38,086 nucleotides of DNA from Ruminococcus sp. (GCA_015066875.1 SVNM01000018.1:1-38086), one strand, 5' to 3'; positions 7,773 to 15,740 are shown, counted from the first letter of the stretch. Notes: a model not told the origin generated them from the sequence alone. Numbers and translations are program-made.

Positions 7773-8381
7773 TTATTCCTGTGTAAGTGCCCAAGCCTCA
7801 GCGGCTGTGTCGATTGCATCGATGTCGAGGTCGTACTGAACACCGTATGCGTAAACTGTCAGTGTAGGATAATCCTTAGCACCATCAGCATCGAGTGCAT
7901 TAAGCATCTCCTTAGTAACCTCAGCGCCCTTTACTGTAACTACGTTATCCTTAAGTACAGCAAATTTCTGATCAGCGTCTGAATTCTTTGCAATGCGGTA
8001 GTAAACATCTGCTACGCCGTCAAGAGGTGCCCAGCCATCAGCAATTTCATAAGTCATAAATGTATCAAAGTTTGCTGATTTTTCCAGCTTTGCAAACAGC
8101 CAGCAGTCCTCGCTGTCAGCCTCTACAGTAATTGTAGGGTCCTTATCGATGGAATTTCCTGGAACCATCTCGTATTCGTTTGTACCTGCATCGCCGTCGT
8201 TATCAATTCCTGTGTCAGTCTCTTCGAGAGTTACGTTGATATCGCCGTATGTAAAGGTATTTGTAACCTTATCCTGGCTGATAAGCCAAGCGATAGTACC
8301 TCCCACAACACCGAATGCTGCAACTGAAGCAGCGCATGCCATTACAAGAGTTTTCATTCCGAAGCGTTTCTCATTCTGCAT
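7773..8381 (-). CDS. TasA/camelysin-like SipW-dependent secreted protein
   Basis: A 202-residue protein. It has a positively charged N-terminus, a hydrophobic stretch and the SipW-type junction GGTIAWLISQDKVTNTFTYGDINVTLEE. The body carries the family pattern YEMVPGNSIDKDPTITVEADSEDCWLFAKLEK split over strands 2-4, with the conserved VPG and KDP elements seen in CalY/TasA proteins. A strong site (AAGGAGGA) precedes the ATG at 8381. It is the second of three paralogues downstream of the signal peptidase. Family members form amyloid-like or donor-strand-exchanged extracellular fibres in Bacillus biofilms; here that role is inferred. Confidence 0.85.
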   Translation of the reverse strand: MQNEKRFGMKTLVMACAASVAAFGVVGGTIAWLISQDKVTNTFTYGDINVTLEETDTGIDNDGDAGTNEYEMVPGNSIDKDPTITVEADSEDCWLFAKLEKSANFDTFMTYEIADGWAPLDGVADVYYRIAKNSDADQKFAVLKDNVVTVKGAEVTKEMLNALDADGAKDYPTLTVYAYGVQYDLDIDAIDTAAEAWALTQE

Positions 8382-8457
8382 GATATACTCCTCCTTTCTG
8401 AGAGAATTGGATTTATTTCAACAGTCTGAACATACATTGCTCTTTTCTGCTTGAAAC

Positions 8458-9168
8458 TTATGAGTTGTGCTGTTTGTCGAATGCTTCCCAGGCGTCGTCC
8501 TCAGCATTTTCGCCTGTAAAGCCTGTTGCCTGGATTGCCTGACCTTCTACGACGATCTTGAATCCGCCGTTATAGAGGTTTTCGAGCTCAGTATTTGTAA
8601 GTGTTCCGGGAACAATAAGCTCAGTAAACAGAGGCTGAAGCTCAACATCTGATGCTTCTTCAAGCTGAGTTTCGCTGTTGAGTACATATCCGTCTACAAT
8701 TTCTTTATAGCGGAATTCAAAGGAAATAACATCATTTTCCTCATCAAGAGTGAATCCCTCATAGAGCCAGTCTGATGTATCTTTGTCCCAGTTGATAAGA
8801 TCGGCATAGTCTGTAAGACCGTGAGTCTTTTCATCGATAATTGCCTGAACATCTGTCTTATTGTAGATATTCAGTATCATACGAACGTACGACTCTTCAC
8901 TTTCCGCGTCAACTGTAACAGTAGGGTCTTTGGTGTAGGTTACGCCGGGAACAAGACGATACTCATTGGCATCGGTAGTTTCCTCTCCTACGGGAACACC
9001 GTTTTCATCAACCTTGCTTTCGGCAATACTGATGGAAACGTTACCGATAGTAAACGTATTTATCGCTTCTTCGGTATCCGTAAGAAAAGCAATTGTTCCG
9101 AGAACAGAACCTGCAACAAGAGCAACTGCGCCTGTACAAAGAAGCAGAGCTTTTCCTTTTTTCTTCAT
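8458..9168 (-). CDS. TasA/camelysin-like SipW-dependent secreted protein
   Basis: A 236-residue protein with the clearest TasA/CalY leader of the three: a Lys-rich start, LVAGSVLGTIAFLTDTEEA, then NTFTIGNVSISI. The conserved RLVPGVTYTKDPTVTV segment and a downstream alternation of strands and acidic loops match the family. The ATG at 9168 is chosen (AAGGAG 12 bases upstream); GTG and TTG codons nearer the ribosome site (9180, 9177) are in frame but overlap or crowd it. It directly follows the signal peptidase gene (30 bp), as tasA follows sipW in the Bacillus tapA-sipW-tasA operon. Probably the major fibre subunit (inference). Confidence 0.87.
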   Translation of the reverse strand: MKKKGKALLLCTGAVALVAGSVLGTIAFLTDTEEAINTFTIGNVSISIAESKVDENGVPVGEETTDANEYRLVPGVTYTKDPTVTVDAESEESYVRMILNIYNKTDVQAIIDEKTHGLTDYADLINWDKDTSDWLYEGFTLDEENDVISFEFRYKEIVDGYVLNSETQLEEASDVELQPLFTELIVPGTLTNTELENLYNGGFKIVVEGQAIQATGFTGENAEDDAWEAFDKQHNS

Positions 9169-9198
9169 ATTCTTCAACACTCCTTTTATAAAGTGAAT

Positions 9199-9726
9199 TT
9201 AACTTTGCTTGTTATCATCATCGGTTTTCTTCTTGTTTTTATCCTCCTTATCATCAAGGAAGGAATCGCTTACAAAAACGAAAAGAATCAGAAAACCGGC
9301 AACGCCTATTGCGAAATATTTGCCCGGCGGATTCTGGATATAGTTAACAAAGTAACCGCCTTTCGGAATCTGATAAACAACCTTTCCCACGATCTCACTG
9401 CTTTTTACGGGAGAGTTATCGGGATCCTCATTGGCATCACCCTTTGTTCTGAAGGTCGTACCGCCATCAAGGATTTCAATAATTCTGTGAGTAGCAGTAA
9501 CCTCGCCTGTAAGTCTGAAGGTAATAACGTCGCCGACCACAAGTTCATCTGTCGGAGTTTCCTTCACATAAATAAGCGAGCCCACGGGATATTCAGGCTC
9601 CATAGAGCCCGAAAGAATGGTATACATATTAATTCCGAAGAGTTTTATACCAACCGTCAGCAAAACGAACAAGACAGTCAAAACAACGATGATGTAATTA
9701 ATGATTTTGATGATGGTTTTGACCAT
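9199..9726 (-). CDS. sipW: Signal peptidase I, SipW (ER-type) class
   Basis: A 175-residue membrane protein. It has an N-terminal transmembrane segment, the catalytic serine in SGSMEPEYPVGSLI, and a histidine (ATHRI) where the general base lies; bacterial housekeeping enzymes use Lys, so this Ser-His type matches SipW and the archaeal/eukaryotic ER enzymes. The GDANEDPD block is the third conserved box. A second transmembrane segment (FAIGVAGFLILFVFV) and a Lys/Asp-rich tail close the protein. The ATG at 9726 follows AAGGAG; an upstream ATG has no site. First gene of a five-gene operon with its three TasA-like substrates, under a consensus promoter at 9816-9844. Confidence 0.93.
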   Translation of the reverse strand: MVKTIIKIINYIIVVLTVLFVLLTVGIKLFGINMYTILSGSMEPEYPVGSLIYVKETPTDELVVGDVITFRLTGEVTATHRIIEILDGGTTFRTKGDANEDPDNSPVKSSEIVGKVVYQIPKGGYFVNYIQNPPGKYFAIGVAGFLILFVFVSDSFLDDKEDKNKKKTDDDNKQS

Positions 9727-9815
9727 TCTGAGATTGCTCCTTAACATCAAGGTATCCTGTTTATACAGTGGAATTCGGTATTCCGTGCATAATATACCAG
9801 TAGTAAACTAAGGTT

Positions 9816-9844
9816 ATTTTAGCACTTTTATACATATTTGTCAA
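9816..9844 (-). promoter_or_regulatory. Promoter of the sipW/tasA-like/pilin operon
   Basis: Minus strand TTGACA (9844-9839), 17-bp spacer, TAAAAT (9821-9816). It leaves a leader of about 85 nt before sipW. Confidence 0.8.
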
Positions 9845-10009
9845 CGCATATCAAAAAAATAATTTAATTTTCATCACATATAACAAAAACCTCCCTCTCA
9901 TTTTATGGATAATGATAGAAAGGCAATTATTTTCGACATTTTTCGACATTTTCTTACAAATAAATATACACTTTGTATTAAACGTCACTTTTTGTACAAA
10001 AAAGCATAT

Positions 10010-10046
10010 AAAAACAAAAAAGCTCCGGATATAAATCCGAAGCTTT
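10010..10046 (-). terminator. Terminator of tRNA-Leu
   Basis: On the minus strand AAAGCTTCGGAT pairs with ATCCGGAGCTTT around TTAT, followed by T-rich sequence. Confidence 0.85.
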
Positions 10047-10047
10047 C

Positions 10048-10132
10048 TGGTGCGAGTAATGGGACTTGAACCCATACGTCGGTTGACACACGCCCCTCAA
10101 ACGTGCCTGTCTGCCTATTCCAGCACACTCGC
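10048..10132 (-). tRNA. tRNA-Leu (anticodon GAG)
   Basis: An 85-nt cloverleaf on the minus strand with an encoded 3' CCA. The acceptor arm starts GCGAGUG and is closed by ACUCGC. The anticodon loop reads UUGAGGG, giving GAG, which reads CUC/CUU codons. A long variable arm (type II tRNA) and the TPsiC arm GGGUUCAAGUCCC are present. It has a dedicated consensus promoter and terminator. Confidence 0.96.
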
Positions 10133-10171
10133 AAACTATTTAATCGACAGCCTTTCGTTGACTGCTTTACT

Positions 10172-10200
10172 ATTATAGCAGAAAAGATATCACTTGTCAA
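10172..10200 (-). promoter_or_regulatory. Promoter of tRNA-Leu
   Basis: Minus strand TTGACA (10200-10195), 17-bp spacer, TATAAT (10177-10172): a full consensus SigA promoter, as expected for a stable RNA gene. Confidence 0.88.
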
Positions 10201-10239
10201 GCCTTTTTTCAAAAAAATTCAAAAATTTTTTTCAGGCTG

Positions 10240-10722
10240 TTATTTTTTGCCCTTTTCGGCTATTTTTCGTTCTCTGAGCTCTTTAAAAAATCTTGTGAGA
10301 ATCCCAGAACATTCCTCCTCCATTACTCCCACAATCAATTCAGGGCGGTAATTGTAAGGATATTCAAACATTTTCTGAACAGAAACAGCAGATCCGCTTT
10401 TAGGATCTGAGGCTCCGAAAAAAACTCTGTCTATTCTTGCGTTGATTATCGCTCCACAGCACATCGGGCAAGGTTCAAGGGTCACATAAAGCGAACAATC
10501 GGGCAGACGCCAGCCTCCCAGCCTTTTGCACGCGTCGTTTATCGCCATTATCTCTGCATGAGCAAGGGCATTCTTTCTGCTTTCGCGCAGATTATACCCC
10601 TCGCCCACTATTTCACCCGTGCTGTTTTTTACGATTACCGCTCCAACAGGAACCTCGCCAAGCTCAAAAGCAATCTGCGCAAGTTCAAGGGCGCGTTTCA
10701 TATACTCAAGATTTTTCTCCAT
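10240..10722 (-). CDS. tadA: tRNA-specific adenosine deaminase
   Basis: A 160-residue zinc deaminase, the usual length of bacterial TadA. The catalytic HAEI motif (His about 55, Glu 57) and the zinc ligands PCPMC (Cys 85 and 88) are intact. It converts the wobble adenosine 34 of tRNA-Arg(ACG) to inosine. The ATG at 10722 is preceded by GGAG at 6 bases; another in-frame ATG at 10734 has weaker support. The upstream gene stops only 18 bp before, so the two are probably cotranscribed. Downstream an A/T-rich inverted run (10207-10232) may act as a weak terminator. Confidence 0.95.
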   Translation of the reverse strand: MEKNLEYMKRALELAQIAFELGEVPVGAVIVKNSTGEIVGEGYNLRESRKNALAHAEIMAINDACKRLGGWRLPDCSLYVTLEPCPMCCGAIINARIDRVFFGASDPKSGSAVSVQKMFEYPYNYRPELIVGVMEEECSGILTRFFKELRERKIAEKGKK

Positions 10723-10740
10723 AAAAGACTCCATAAGTGT

Positions 10741-11898
10741 TTAAAGAATCACATTCATAACAGCCACAAGCACGCTCAGGGCAATGGCTGAAATATAAGG
10801 AACAATCTTCAGAGGAAGCAGAAGTCTCTTTTTCAGTGGCAGATACCAGTTATAAAGAGCAAAGCTTTTCTTTTCTCTTCTCTTTTTGCTGAAAAAAACT
10901 ATGGTAAACAAGGTTACGCCTACAACAAAAACGCTCAGCATATAGAAGTTTCTGTTAAGAAACATATTCTCAGACGAGCTTGTTTCTATAAGGTTGAGGG
11001 CAAATATATACAATTTATATGTAATCCTCACCGCAATTGCTGTAAAGATAGTACCGCTTCTCAGTCTGCCTATTGCCGAAACAGAGGCAATAAGCGCAGT
11101 TGCAACCATCATTTTGTAATCCTGTGTAAGTGCACCTGCTATAACCGAGGTTATCAGTATTGCGTAATAATCGCCGAACTGTCTGAGAGCACTGAATATC
11201 GCTCCGTGAAAAAGAAGCTCAAACAGAACAGATACTATTATAATGTCAAAGAATGTATAAATAAGGAACTCTTCCTGCCCCCACACAGACATATCCGCAT
11301 TATAGCTTCTGAAAAAGGAGTAAATCTCCTTTGTCTCATATGAGAACGCTGCGGGAAGTCCTGTGATAACGCAAACGATCATAGTAGCTGAGATCGCTCC
11401 GAAGAGCTCTGCCGGCTCATTAAGACGTCCGGGATATTTCAGTGAATTCGGCATTTTAAGAGCACGGTTCACAATAAGAAGTGGCATGACAAGCTTCAGC
11501 AGAGTAGCAAAGACAACCACAAGGGCTACCTCGGTTTTACCTCCGTAAACAGCCGAATTGAAAAAGGTAACGTGTATATTAAATCCGATAATATCAAGAA
11601 GCTGTACAAAAAGCTTATCAAGAACATTCTCTATTATAATCCATACAAGAGCTGACGCTCCTATAAGATAAATAAGCTTTGAACAGACATCAACCTCAGT
11701 TCTGACACCTGATTTTCTTACAAATCCTTCACCGTCTATGAAAACGCTTTCATTTTCATTGGCCTCAAAATTATATGCGTAAGGATTATCCTTATTTCTG
11801 CGCCATTTCACAAATTCTTTGTTATAGCTTTCCGACTGGGTAGAGTAATCAAACTGTTCCACAACGTCTACTATTCCGTCTTTAACCTGATTTTTCAT
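10741..11898 (-). CDS. Degenerate CPBP-family (CAAX-protease-like) membrane protein
   Basis: A 385-residue protein with a ~70-residue hydrophilic N-terminus followed by about eight hydrophobic segments. Residues about 215-310 follow the layout of the CPBP/Abi intramembrane protease domain (ELLFHGAIFSALRQFG, then SVIAGAL and AIAVRITYKLY). The catalytic EExxxR motif reads ELLFHG, and the FxxxH and HxxxN/D motifs are absent. It is therefore probably inactive as a protease and may act as a membrane scaffold or bind ligands; this is inference. GGAAGGAG lies before the ATG. It precedes tadA in the same direction. Confidence 0.6.
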   Translation of the reverse strand: MKNQVKDGIVDVVEQFDYSTQSESYNKEFVKWRRNKDNPYAYNFEANENESVFIDGEGFVRKSGVRTEVDVCSKLIYLIGASALVWIIIENVLDKLFVQLLDIIGFNIHVTFFNSAVYGGKTEVALVVVFATLLKLVMPLLIVNRALKMPNSLKYPGRLNEPAELFGAISATMIVCVITGLPAAFSYETKEIYSFFRSYNADMSVWGQEEFLIYTFFDIIIVSVLFELLFHGAIFSALRQFGDYYAILITSVIAGALTQDYKMMVATALIASVSAIGRLRSGTIFTAIAVRITYKLYIFALNLIETSSSENMFLNRNFYMLSVFVVGVTLFTIVFFSKKRREKKSFALYNWYLPLKKRLLLPLKIVPYISAIALSVLVAVMNVIL

Positions 11899-12035
11899 TG
11901 AACAGCGCTCCTTCCCCCAATATTAAATATACAAAACGCTATATTCCACTTTAATTTTACTACTTTTTTAAACGTCTTATGTTATTTTTTTAGCTGAATT
12001 TTCTTAACATAAAGTAAATTTGTAAAAAAAGTGGT

Positions 12036-12833
12036 TCATATTTTAAGAAGTCTCTCTGCATTTTTATAGAATATGAGCTCTTTTTCTTCTTCGCTGAGAG
12101 GAAGTCCGTCCACCAGAGCTATTTCGGTTGAAGGGTCAGACCAGGGACAGTCACTGCCGAAGAGTACCTTATCTGCTCCCTGCATTTTTATAATCCTGTA
12201 AACCTGTTCAGCATCGGCATACCCGGCAATAACGCTTACATCAAGATACACGTTGTCAAATCTCCCCGCAAGATATCGCTCCACATCGTCCCACAGATTC
12301 ATTCCTCCAAGATGAGCCACAACAATCGTCAGCTTCGGAAAAAGCTCTGCTACCTTTGCAAATCTTTCGGGAGTTCCTCTTACAAAGTCTGTGGAGTAGG
12401 GGTCCCAGCCACCGTGAAAAACCGCAGGAAGCTCCAGCTTACCGAGCTTCTCATATATAGGAAACATCTTCTCCTCATCAGGCAGAAAAAACTGATATTC
12501 GGAATGAAACTTCACGCCGTAAAGTCCAAGCGACTTTATACGCTCTGCTTCTTCAAGAGCGTCCTCAGCGTCAGGGTGAATTGTTCCGAATGCCTTAAGC
12601 CTGTCGCTCATAACCTCACGCGCCCAGTTGTTTATGGTTTTCTGCTGAGCAGGCTTAGTCGCCACAGGCAGAAGCAGTGCTTTTTCAATTTCGTTTTTGT
12701 CAAGAGCCTCAATAAGTCCCCTGACAGTGCCATCAGTATACGGCTTTATATCGCTTGTCTGCGCAAGAGCTCCCACAGCTCTTTCCGCAAGCGAATCAAC
12801 AAATGCGTGGGTGTGAAAATCAAAATACTTCAT
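12036..12833 (-). CDS. Amidohydrolase-2 family metal-dependent hydrolase
   Basis: A 265-residue TIM-barrel hydrolase. Metal-ligand motifs of the family are visible in order: DFHTH at the N-terminus, GVKFHSEY around residue 130, FHGG near 160, VVAHLGG near 195 and the barrel-end Asp in FGSDCPWS near 238. Relatives include decarboxylases and lactonases (2-pyrone-4,6-dicarboxylate or ACMSD-like); the substrate here is unknown. Its ATG overlaps the stop of the ArsR gene (ATGA), indicating translational coupling with a metal sensor. Confidence 0.85.
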   Translation of the reverse strand: MKYFDFHTHAFVDSLAERAVGALAQTSDIKPYTDGTVRGLIEALDKNEIEKALLLPVATKPAQQKTINNWAREVMSDRLKAFGTIHPDAEDALEEAERIKSLGLYGVKFHSEYQFFLPDEEKMFPIYEKLGKLELPAVFHGGWDPYSTDFVRGTPERFAKVAELFPKLTIVVAHLGGMNLWDDVERYLAGRFDNVYLDVSVIAGYADAEQVYRIIKMQGADKVLFGSDCPWSDPSTEIALVDGLPLSEEEKELIFYKNAERLLKI

Positions 12834-13189
12834 TTTTGCTCCATTACGTGTTCCATAGCATAGTAGAAAATAGTCTTTACGTGGTCATCTGCAAGGGAAT
12901 AGAAAACGGTCTTTCCCTCTCTTCTGAACTTTACAAGCCTTGCCTGTTTAAGAAGCCTCAGCTGGTGGGATATGGCAGACTGTGTCATTCCCAGAAGCTT
13001 GGCTATATCGCAGACGCACATTTCGCTTTCGCAAAGCACAAATATTATTCTTATTCTTGTAGAGTCACCGAACATCTTAAGAAGCTCTGAAGCTTCATAC
13101 AAAACACTCTCATCAGGCATAACTCCCGATACCTTTTCTATGATATCGCTGTGAATCTCATATTTACCGCAGATATGCTCGTCCTGCAT
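12830..13189 (-). CDS. ArsR/SmtB-family metal-responsive repressor, CadC-like
   Basis: A 119-residue winged-helix repressor (recognition helix region TQSAISHQLRLLKQARLV). Two metal sites known from the family are visible. The alpha3N-type site: Cys7 near the N-terminus plus the CVCD pair in ESEMCVCDIAKLL, as in CadC. The alpha5-type zinc site: D-x-H-x10-H-x2-E at the C-terminus (ADDH...EHVME), exact spacing as in SmtB/CzrA. It should bind DNA in the apo form and be released by Zn, Cd or Pb. The ATG at 13189 follows AAAGGAGAG; a longer frame upstream lacks a site. Operon order is membrane protein, this gene, amidohydrolase. Confidence 0.9.
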   Translation of the reverse strand: MQDEHICGKYEIHSDIIEKVSGVMPDESVLYEASELLKMFGDSTRIRIIFVLCESEMCVCDIAKLLGMTQSAISHQLRLLKQARLVKFRREGKTVFYSLADDHVKTIFYYAMEHVMEQK

Positions 13190-13206
13190 TTTAATCTCTC
13201 CTTTTC

Positions 13207-13647
13207 TTAAGCATAAAAAAACATTATATATACAAGTACCGAAACAAGTGCCGTTGAAGATAAAAATCCCGTGATACATGTTATTACCGCATATTTGTCG
13301 TATACTCTGCCTGATTTCCCCAGTATCCTCAGCCTGTATACTGCGTTCTGAGGATAAAATTTCTTCTGAAAAAACGGCTCGGCCGGAAACGCACAGGGAT
13401 ATTCTTCGCCTTTTACATTATAATACGCAACATTGAACTGCGCTTTCGGAGACTTGTCCACCTTCACAAACGCTCCCTCTGCCTTCTTTGACATCGCAAG
13501 AAGCAACAGGCTGTAACAGAAAAATATGAAAATCATCGCAAGAACTGCGCAGAGAAGCAGAAAGACTCCTGTAATAATCGTCTGAACGCTTACTCCCGCT
13601 ATAAACAGAAGCACAATAATTATGCAAAATCCAATGATAAACTCCAT
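13207..13647 (-). CDS. Small membrane protein of unknown function
   Basis: A 146-residue protein not assigned to a named family. Two or three hydrophobic segments occupy residues 1-55. A central hydrophilic region (about 57-118) contains YYNVKGEEYPCAFPAEPFFQKK and RLRILGKSGRVYDKY, reminiscent of DUF3592-like beta-rich domains, and a final transmembrane segment ends the protein. The ATG follows GGAGGTGGGA. First gene of the operon with the ArsR regulator, under a promoter at 13671-13699; it could be the regulated membrane component, but it has no transporter signature. Confidence 0.7.
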   Translation of the reverse strand: MEFIIGFCIIIVLLFIAGVSVQTIITGVFLLLCAVLAMIFIFFCYSLLLLAMSKKAEGAFVKVDKSPKAQFNVAYYNVKGEEYPCAFPAEPFFQKKFYPQNAVYRLRILGKSGRVYDKYAVITCITGFLSSTALVSVLVYIMFFYA

Positions 13648-13670
13648 ACATTCCCACCTCCGACCGCATA

Positions 13671-13699
13671 ATTATACCACATTAATCCCTCTTCGTCAA
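13671..13699 (-). promoter_or_regulatory. Promoter of the membrane protein / arsR-like / amidohydrolase operon
   Basis: Minus strand TTGACG (13699-13694), 17-bp spacer, TATAAT (13676-13671). The transcript starts close to the ribosome site of the first gene. Confidence 0.8.
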
Positions 13700-13732
13700 A
13701 TAGTTAAAATTTCAAGTATTCTTAAAAATCTA

Positions 13733-13761
13733 TTGACATTGACGCGGAAATTGTTTATAAT
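13733..13761 (+). promoter_or_regulatory. Consensus promoter upstream of rny
   Basis: TTGACA (13733-13738), 17-bp spacer, TATAAT (13756-13761). It lies about 290 bases before the rny start codon. Confidence 0.85.
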
Positions 13762-13767
13762 ATATAT

Positions 13768-13938
13768 GTTGTATTTATTTGCAGAAATATTACTATGGCA
13801 GTAATGCAGCTTGTTTTAAATCATTGCCGTCCGCGATATTCCGCGCGATGCGCTTTAATATGATATACAGAACAAAAACCGGGCGCAAAGGTGTGCCCAA
13901 AACTGTTTTGCGAGCAGGTTTTGTCCCTTGCTCTTTTT
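13768..13938 (+). ncRNA. Candidate structured leader or small RNA upstream of rny
   Basis: Between a full-consensus promoter and rny there is about 170 nt with no coding frame. It contains hairpins ATTACT/AGTAAT (13789-13804), CGCG/CGCG near 13833-13846, a 7-bp stem at 13881-13898 (GGGCGC / GTGCCC) and GAGCA...TGCTC (13912-13933) followed by a T run. It may be a stand-alone sRNA of ~170 nt or an attenuated 5' leader. I do not recognise a known Rfam family. Confidence 0.35.
13911..13938 (+). terminator. Terminator-like hairpin in the rny leader
   Basis: GAGCA pairs with TGCTC (with GG/CC extension and one bulge), followed by CTTTTTAA. It could end a small RNA or attenuate rny. Confidence 0.5.
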
Positions 13939-13993
13939 AATATATTAACAAATGAATAAAATAATGCGGCATTTACCGCCTTTCAGTAGTAAT

Positions 13994-14018
13994 AAAGTTT
14001 ATGATACAAACTTTTTTT
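13994..14018 (+). promoter_or_regulatory. Second, AU-rich terminator-like hairpin before rny
   Basis: AAAGTTT and AAACTTT form a 7-bp stem around a 7-base loop, followed by T residues, only 12 bases before the rny ribosome binding site. It is weak as a terminator; an RNase Y-sensitive autoregulatory site is one possibility. Confidence 0.35.
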
Positions 14019-14047
14019 AAATTTCAGTAAAGGAGGTAATGCACTGT

Positions 14048-15625
14048 ATGGATTTGATTTTAGCTATCGTATTGATTATTGTCGCTTTCATCGTCGGCTC
14101 TGCTGTTGCAGGTTTTCTTGCTTACGGAAAGGGCGTTAATGCCGGTGTGGAAAAGCGTAAACAGCAGGCTGAATCTTTGATAGGTTCCGCAGAAAAAGAA
14201 GCGGAGCGTATCCTCGAAGACGCTGATAAGGACGCTGAGAATAAAAAGAAAAGCGCTCTTATTGAGGCTAAGGACGAAATACATAAGCTTCGCTCTGAAG
14301 CTGATAAGGAAATCAAGGACCGCAGAGCAGAGCTGTCTCGTCAGGAAAGACGTATGCAGCAGAAAGAGGAAAATCTCGATAAAAAGAACGATAACCTCGA
14401 GAAAAAAGATGATATTCTTAATCAGAAAATCAAAACTGCCGATGAAAAACTGAAAGAGGCAGAAACTATCAAGAAAAGTCAGATGGACATTCTTGAAAGA
14501 ATTTCAGAATTTACCAAGGATCAGGCTAAGGAGTATATAATCTCCAAGCTCGAAGAAGACCTCGTCCACGAAAAAGCTGTCAAGGTTGCTGCCTATGAAC
14601 AGCAGATCAAGGACGAATGTCAGGAAAAGGCAAGAAATTATGTGTCGCTTGCAATCGCTAAGGTTGCTGCTGATCAGGTTTCCGAAGCTGCCGTTTCCGT
14701 TGTTCCCCTTCCCAACGACGAAATGAAGGGAAGAATTATCGGTCGTGAAGGACGCAACATCAGAACTCTTGAAACTCTTACAGGTGTTGACCTTATCATC
14801 GACGATACTCCCGAAGCTATTACTCTCTCGTGCTTTGACCAGATCAGACGTGAAGTTGCAAGAATCGCTCTTGAAAAACTCATCGCTGACGGCAGAATTC
14901 ACCCAACCCGTATTGAGGAAATGGTTGATAAGGCTCGCCGTGAGGTTGAATACAGAATCAAGCAGGAGGGCGAACGTGCTATAATCGAAACCAATGTTCA
15001 CGGTATCAACCACGAACTGGTTAAGCTCATCGGTCGTCTCCGCTTCCGTACAAGCTATCGTCAGAACGTTCTCGATCACTCCATTGAGGTCGCTCAGCTT
15101 GCAGGCGTTCTCGCTTCCGAGCTCGGTGTTGACGCAAATATGGCAAGACGTGCAGGACTTCTCCACGATATCGGTAAGGCTCTTACTTCCGAAATCGAAG
15201 GCTCACACGTTCAGATCGGTGTTGACGTTTGTAAGAAGTATAACGAAAATCAGAATATTATTCACGCTGTTGAGGCTCACCACAACGATGTGGAGCCTAA
15301 AACTGTCATCGCCTGCATCGTTCAGGCTGCCGACGCTATCTCCGCTGCAAGACCTGCCGCAAGAAGCGAAAATTACGAAAGCTATATCAAGCGTCTTCAG
15401 AAGCTTGAGGAAATCTGCAACTCCTATGAGGGTGTTGAGAAGTGCTTTGCTGTTCAGGCAGGACGTGAAGTCAGAATTATGGTTGTTCCCGAAATTATCA
15501 ACGATGAAAAAATGGTTCTCGTTGCAAGACAGATTGCCCAGCAGATCGAAACTGAGATGGATTATCCCGGTCAGATCAAGGTTAATCTCATTCGTGAAAG
15601 CCGTGCTACCGACTACGCTAAATAA
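14048..15625 (+). CDS. rny: Ribonuclease Y
   Basis: A 525-residue protein, near the 520 of B. subtilis RNase Y. In order: an N-terminal transmembrane anchor ([19 protein letters not shown]), a long Lys/Glu coiled coil (about 30-200), a KH domain ([15 protein letters not shown]), and an HD domain ([13 protein letters not shown], then LLHDIGKAL) whose His-Asp pair binds the catalytic metal. It is the membrane-bound endonuclease that starts mRNA decay in Firmicutes. The ATG at 14048 gives the family N-terminus and is 11 bases after GGAGG; the ATG at 14039 is too close to the site. Confidence 0.97.
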   Translation: MDLILAIVLIIVAFIVGSAVAGFLAYGKGVNAGVEKRKQQAESLIGSAEKEAERILEDADKDAENKKKSALIEAKDEIHKLRSEADKEIKDRRAELSRQERRMQQKEENLDKKNDNLEKKDDILNQKIKTADEKLKEAETIKKSQMDILERISEFTKDQAKEYIISKLEEDLVHEKAVKVAAYEQQIKDECQEKARNYVSLAIAKVAADQVSEAAVSVVPLPNDEMKGRIIGREGRNIRTLETLTGVDLIIDDTPEAITLSCFDQIRREVARIALEKLIADGRIHPTRIEEMVDKARREVEYRIKQEGERAIIETNVHGINHELVKLIGRLRFRTSYRQNVLDHSIEVAQLAGVLASELGVDANMARRAGLLHDIGKALTSEIEGSHVQIGVDVCKKYNENQNIIHAVEAHHNDVEPKTVIACIVQAADAISAARPAARSENYESYIKRLQKLEEICNSYEGVEKCFAVQAGREVRIMVVPEIINDEKMVLVARQIAQQIETEMDYPGQIKVNLIRESRATDYAK

Positions 15626-15636
15626 AAGTGGAATTT

Positions 15637-15670
15637 ACTGCGAACGGTTACTCGTTCGCAGTTTATTTTT
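15637..15670 (+). terminator. Terminator of rny
   Basis: ACTGCGAACG pairs with CGTTCGCAGT around a 6-base loop, followed by TTATTTTT. Confidence 0.85.
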
Positions 15671-15740
15671 ATACTAACCCTCTTAATACTTTTACTTAAT
15701 CCCCAAACTCGCAAAAAATATATAAAAAGGAGTTAAAAAA

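Larger units (their letters stand above)
9727..10047. other. Intergenic region between sipW and tRNA-Leu
   Basis: AT-rich. It contains the sipW promoter (9816-9844) and the tRNA terminator (10010-10046). Nothing else recognisable is seen between them. Confidence 0.7.
13648..14047. other. Divergent regulatory region and rny leader
   Basis: 400 bases without an open reading frame. It contains two divergent SigA promoters (13671-13699 minus and 13733-13761 plus), then a ~280-nt leader with several hairpins before rny; see the candidate RNA entry. Confidence 0.75.

Noticed and set aside
8821-9744. 307-codon open frame on the plus strand, antisense to sipW and the first TasA-like gene
   Set aside because: Its translation is low-complexity and has no family features, while the minus strand encodes a clear SipW and TasA pair with ribosome sites.
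9849-10075. Short minus-strand frame across the tRNA terminator
   Set aside because: It overlaps tRNA-Leu and its terminator and lacks a ribosome binding site.
13768-13938. 6S RNA or SRP RNA as identity of the rny leader
   Set aside because: The length is suitable, but I could not pair the 5' and 3' ends into a long closing stem and saw no conserved SRP GGAA apical motif.
14504-15166. 220-codon minus-strand frame inside rny
   Set aside because: It is antisense to the KH and HD domains of RNase Y and has no supporting signal.
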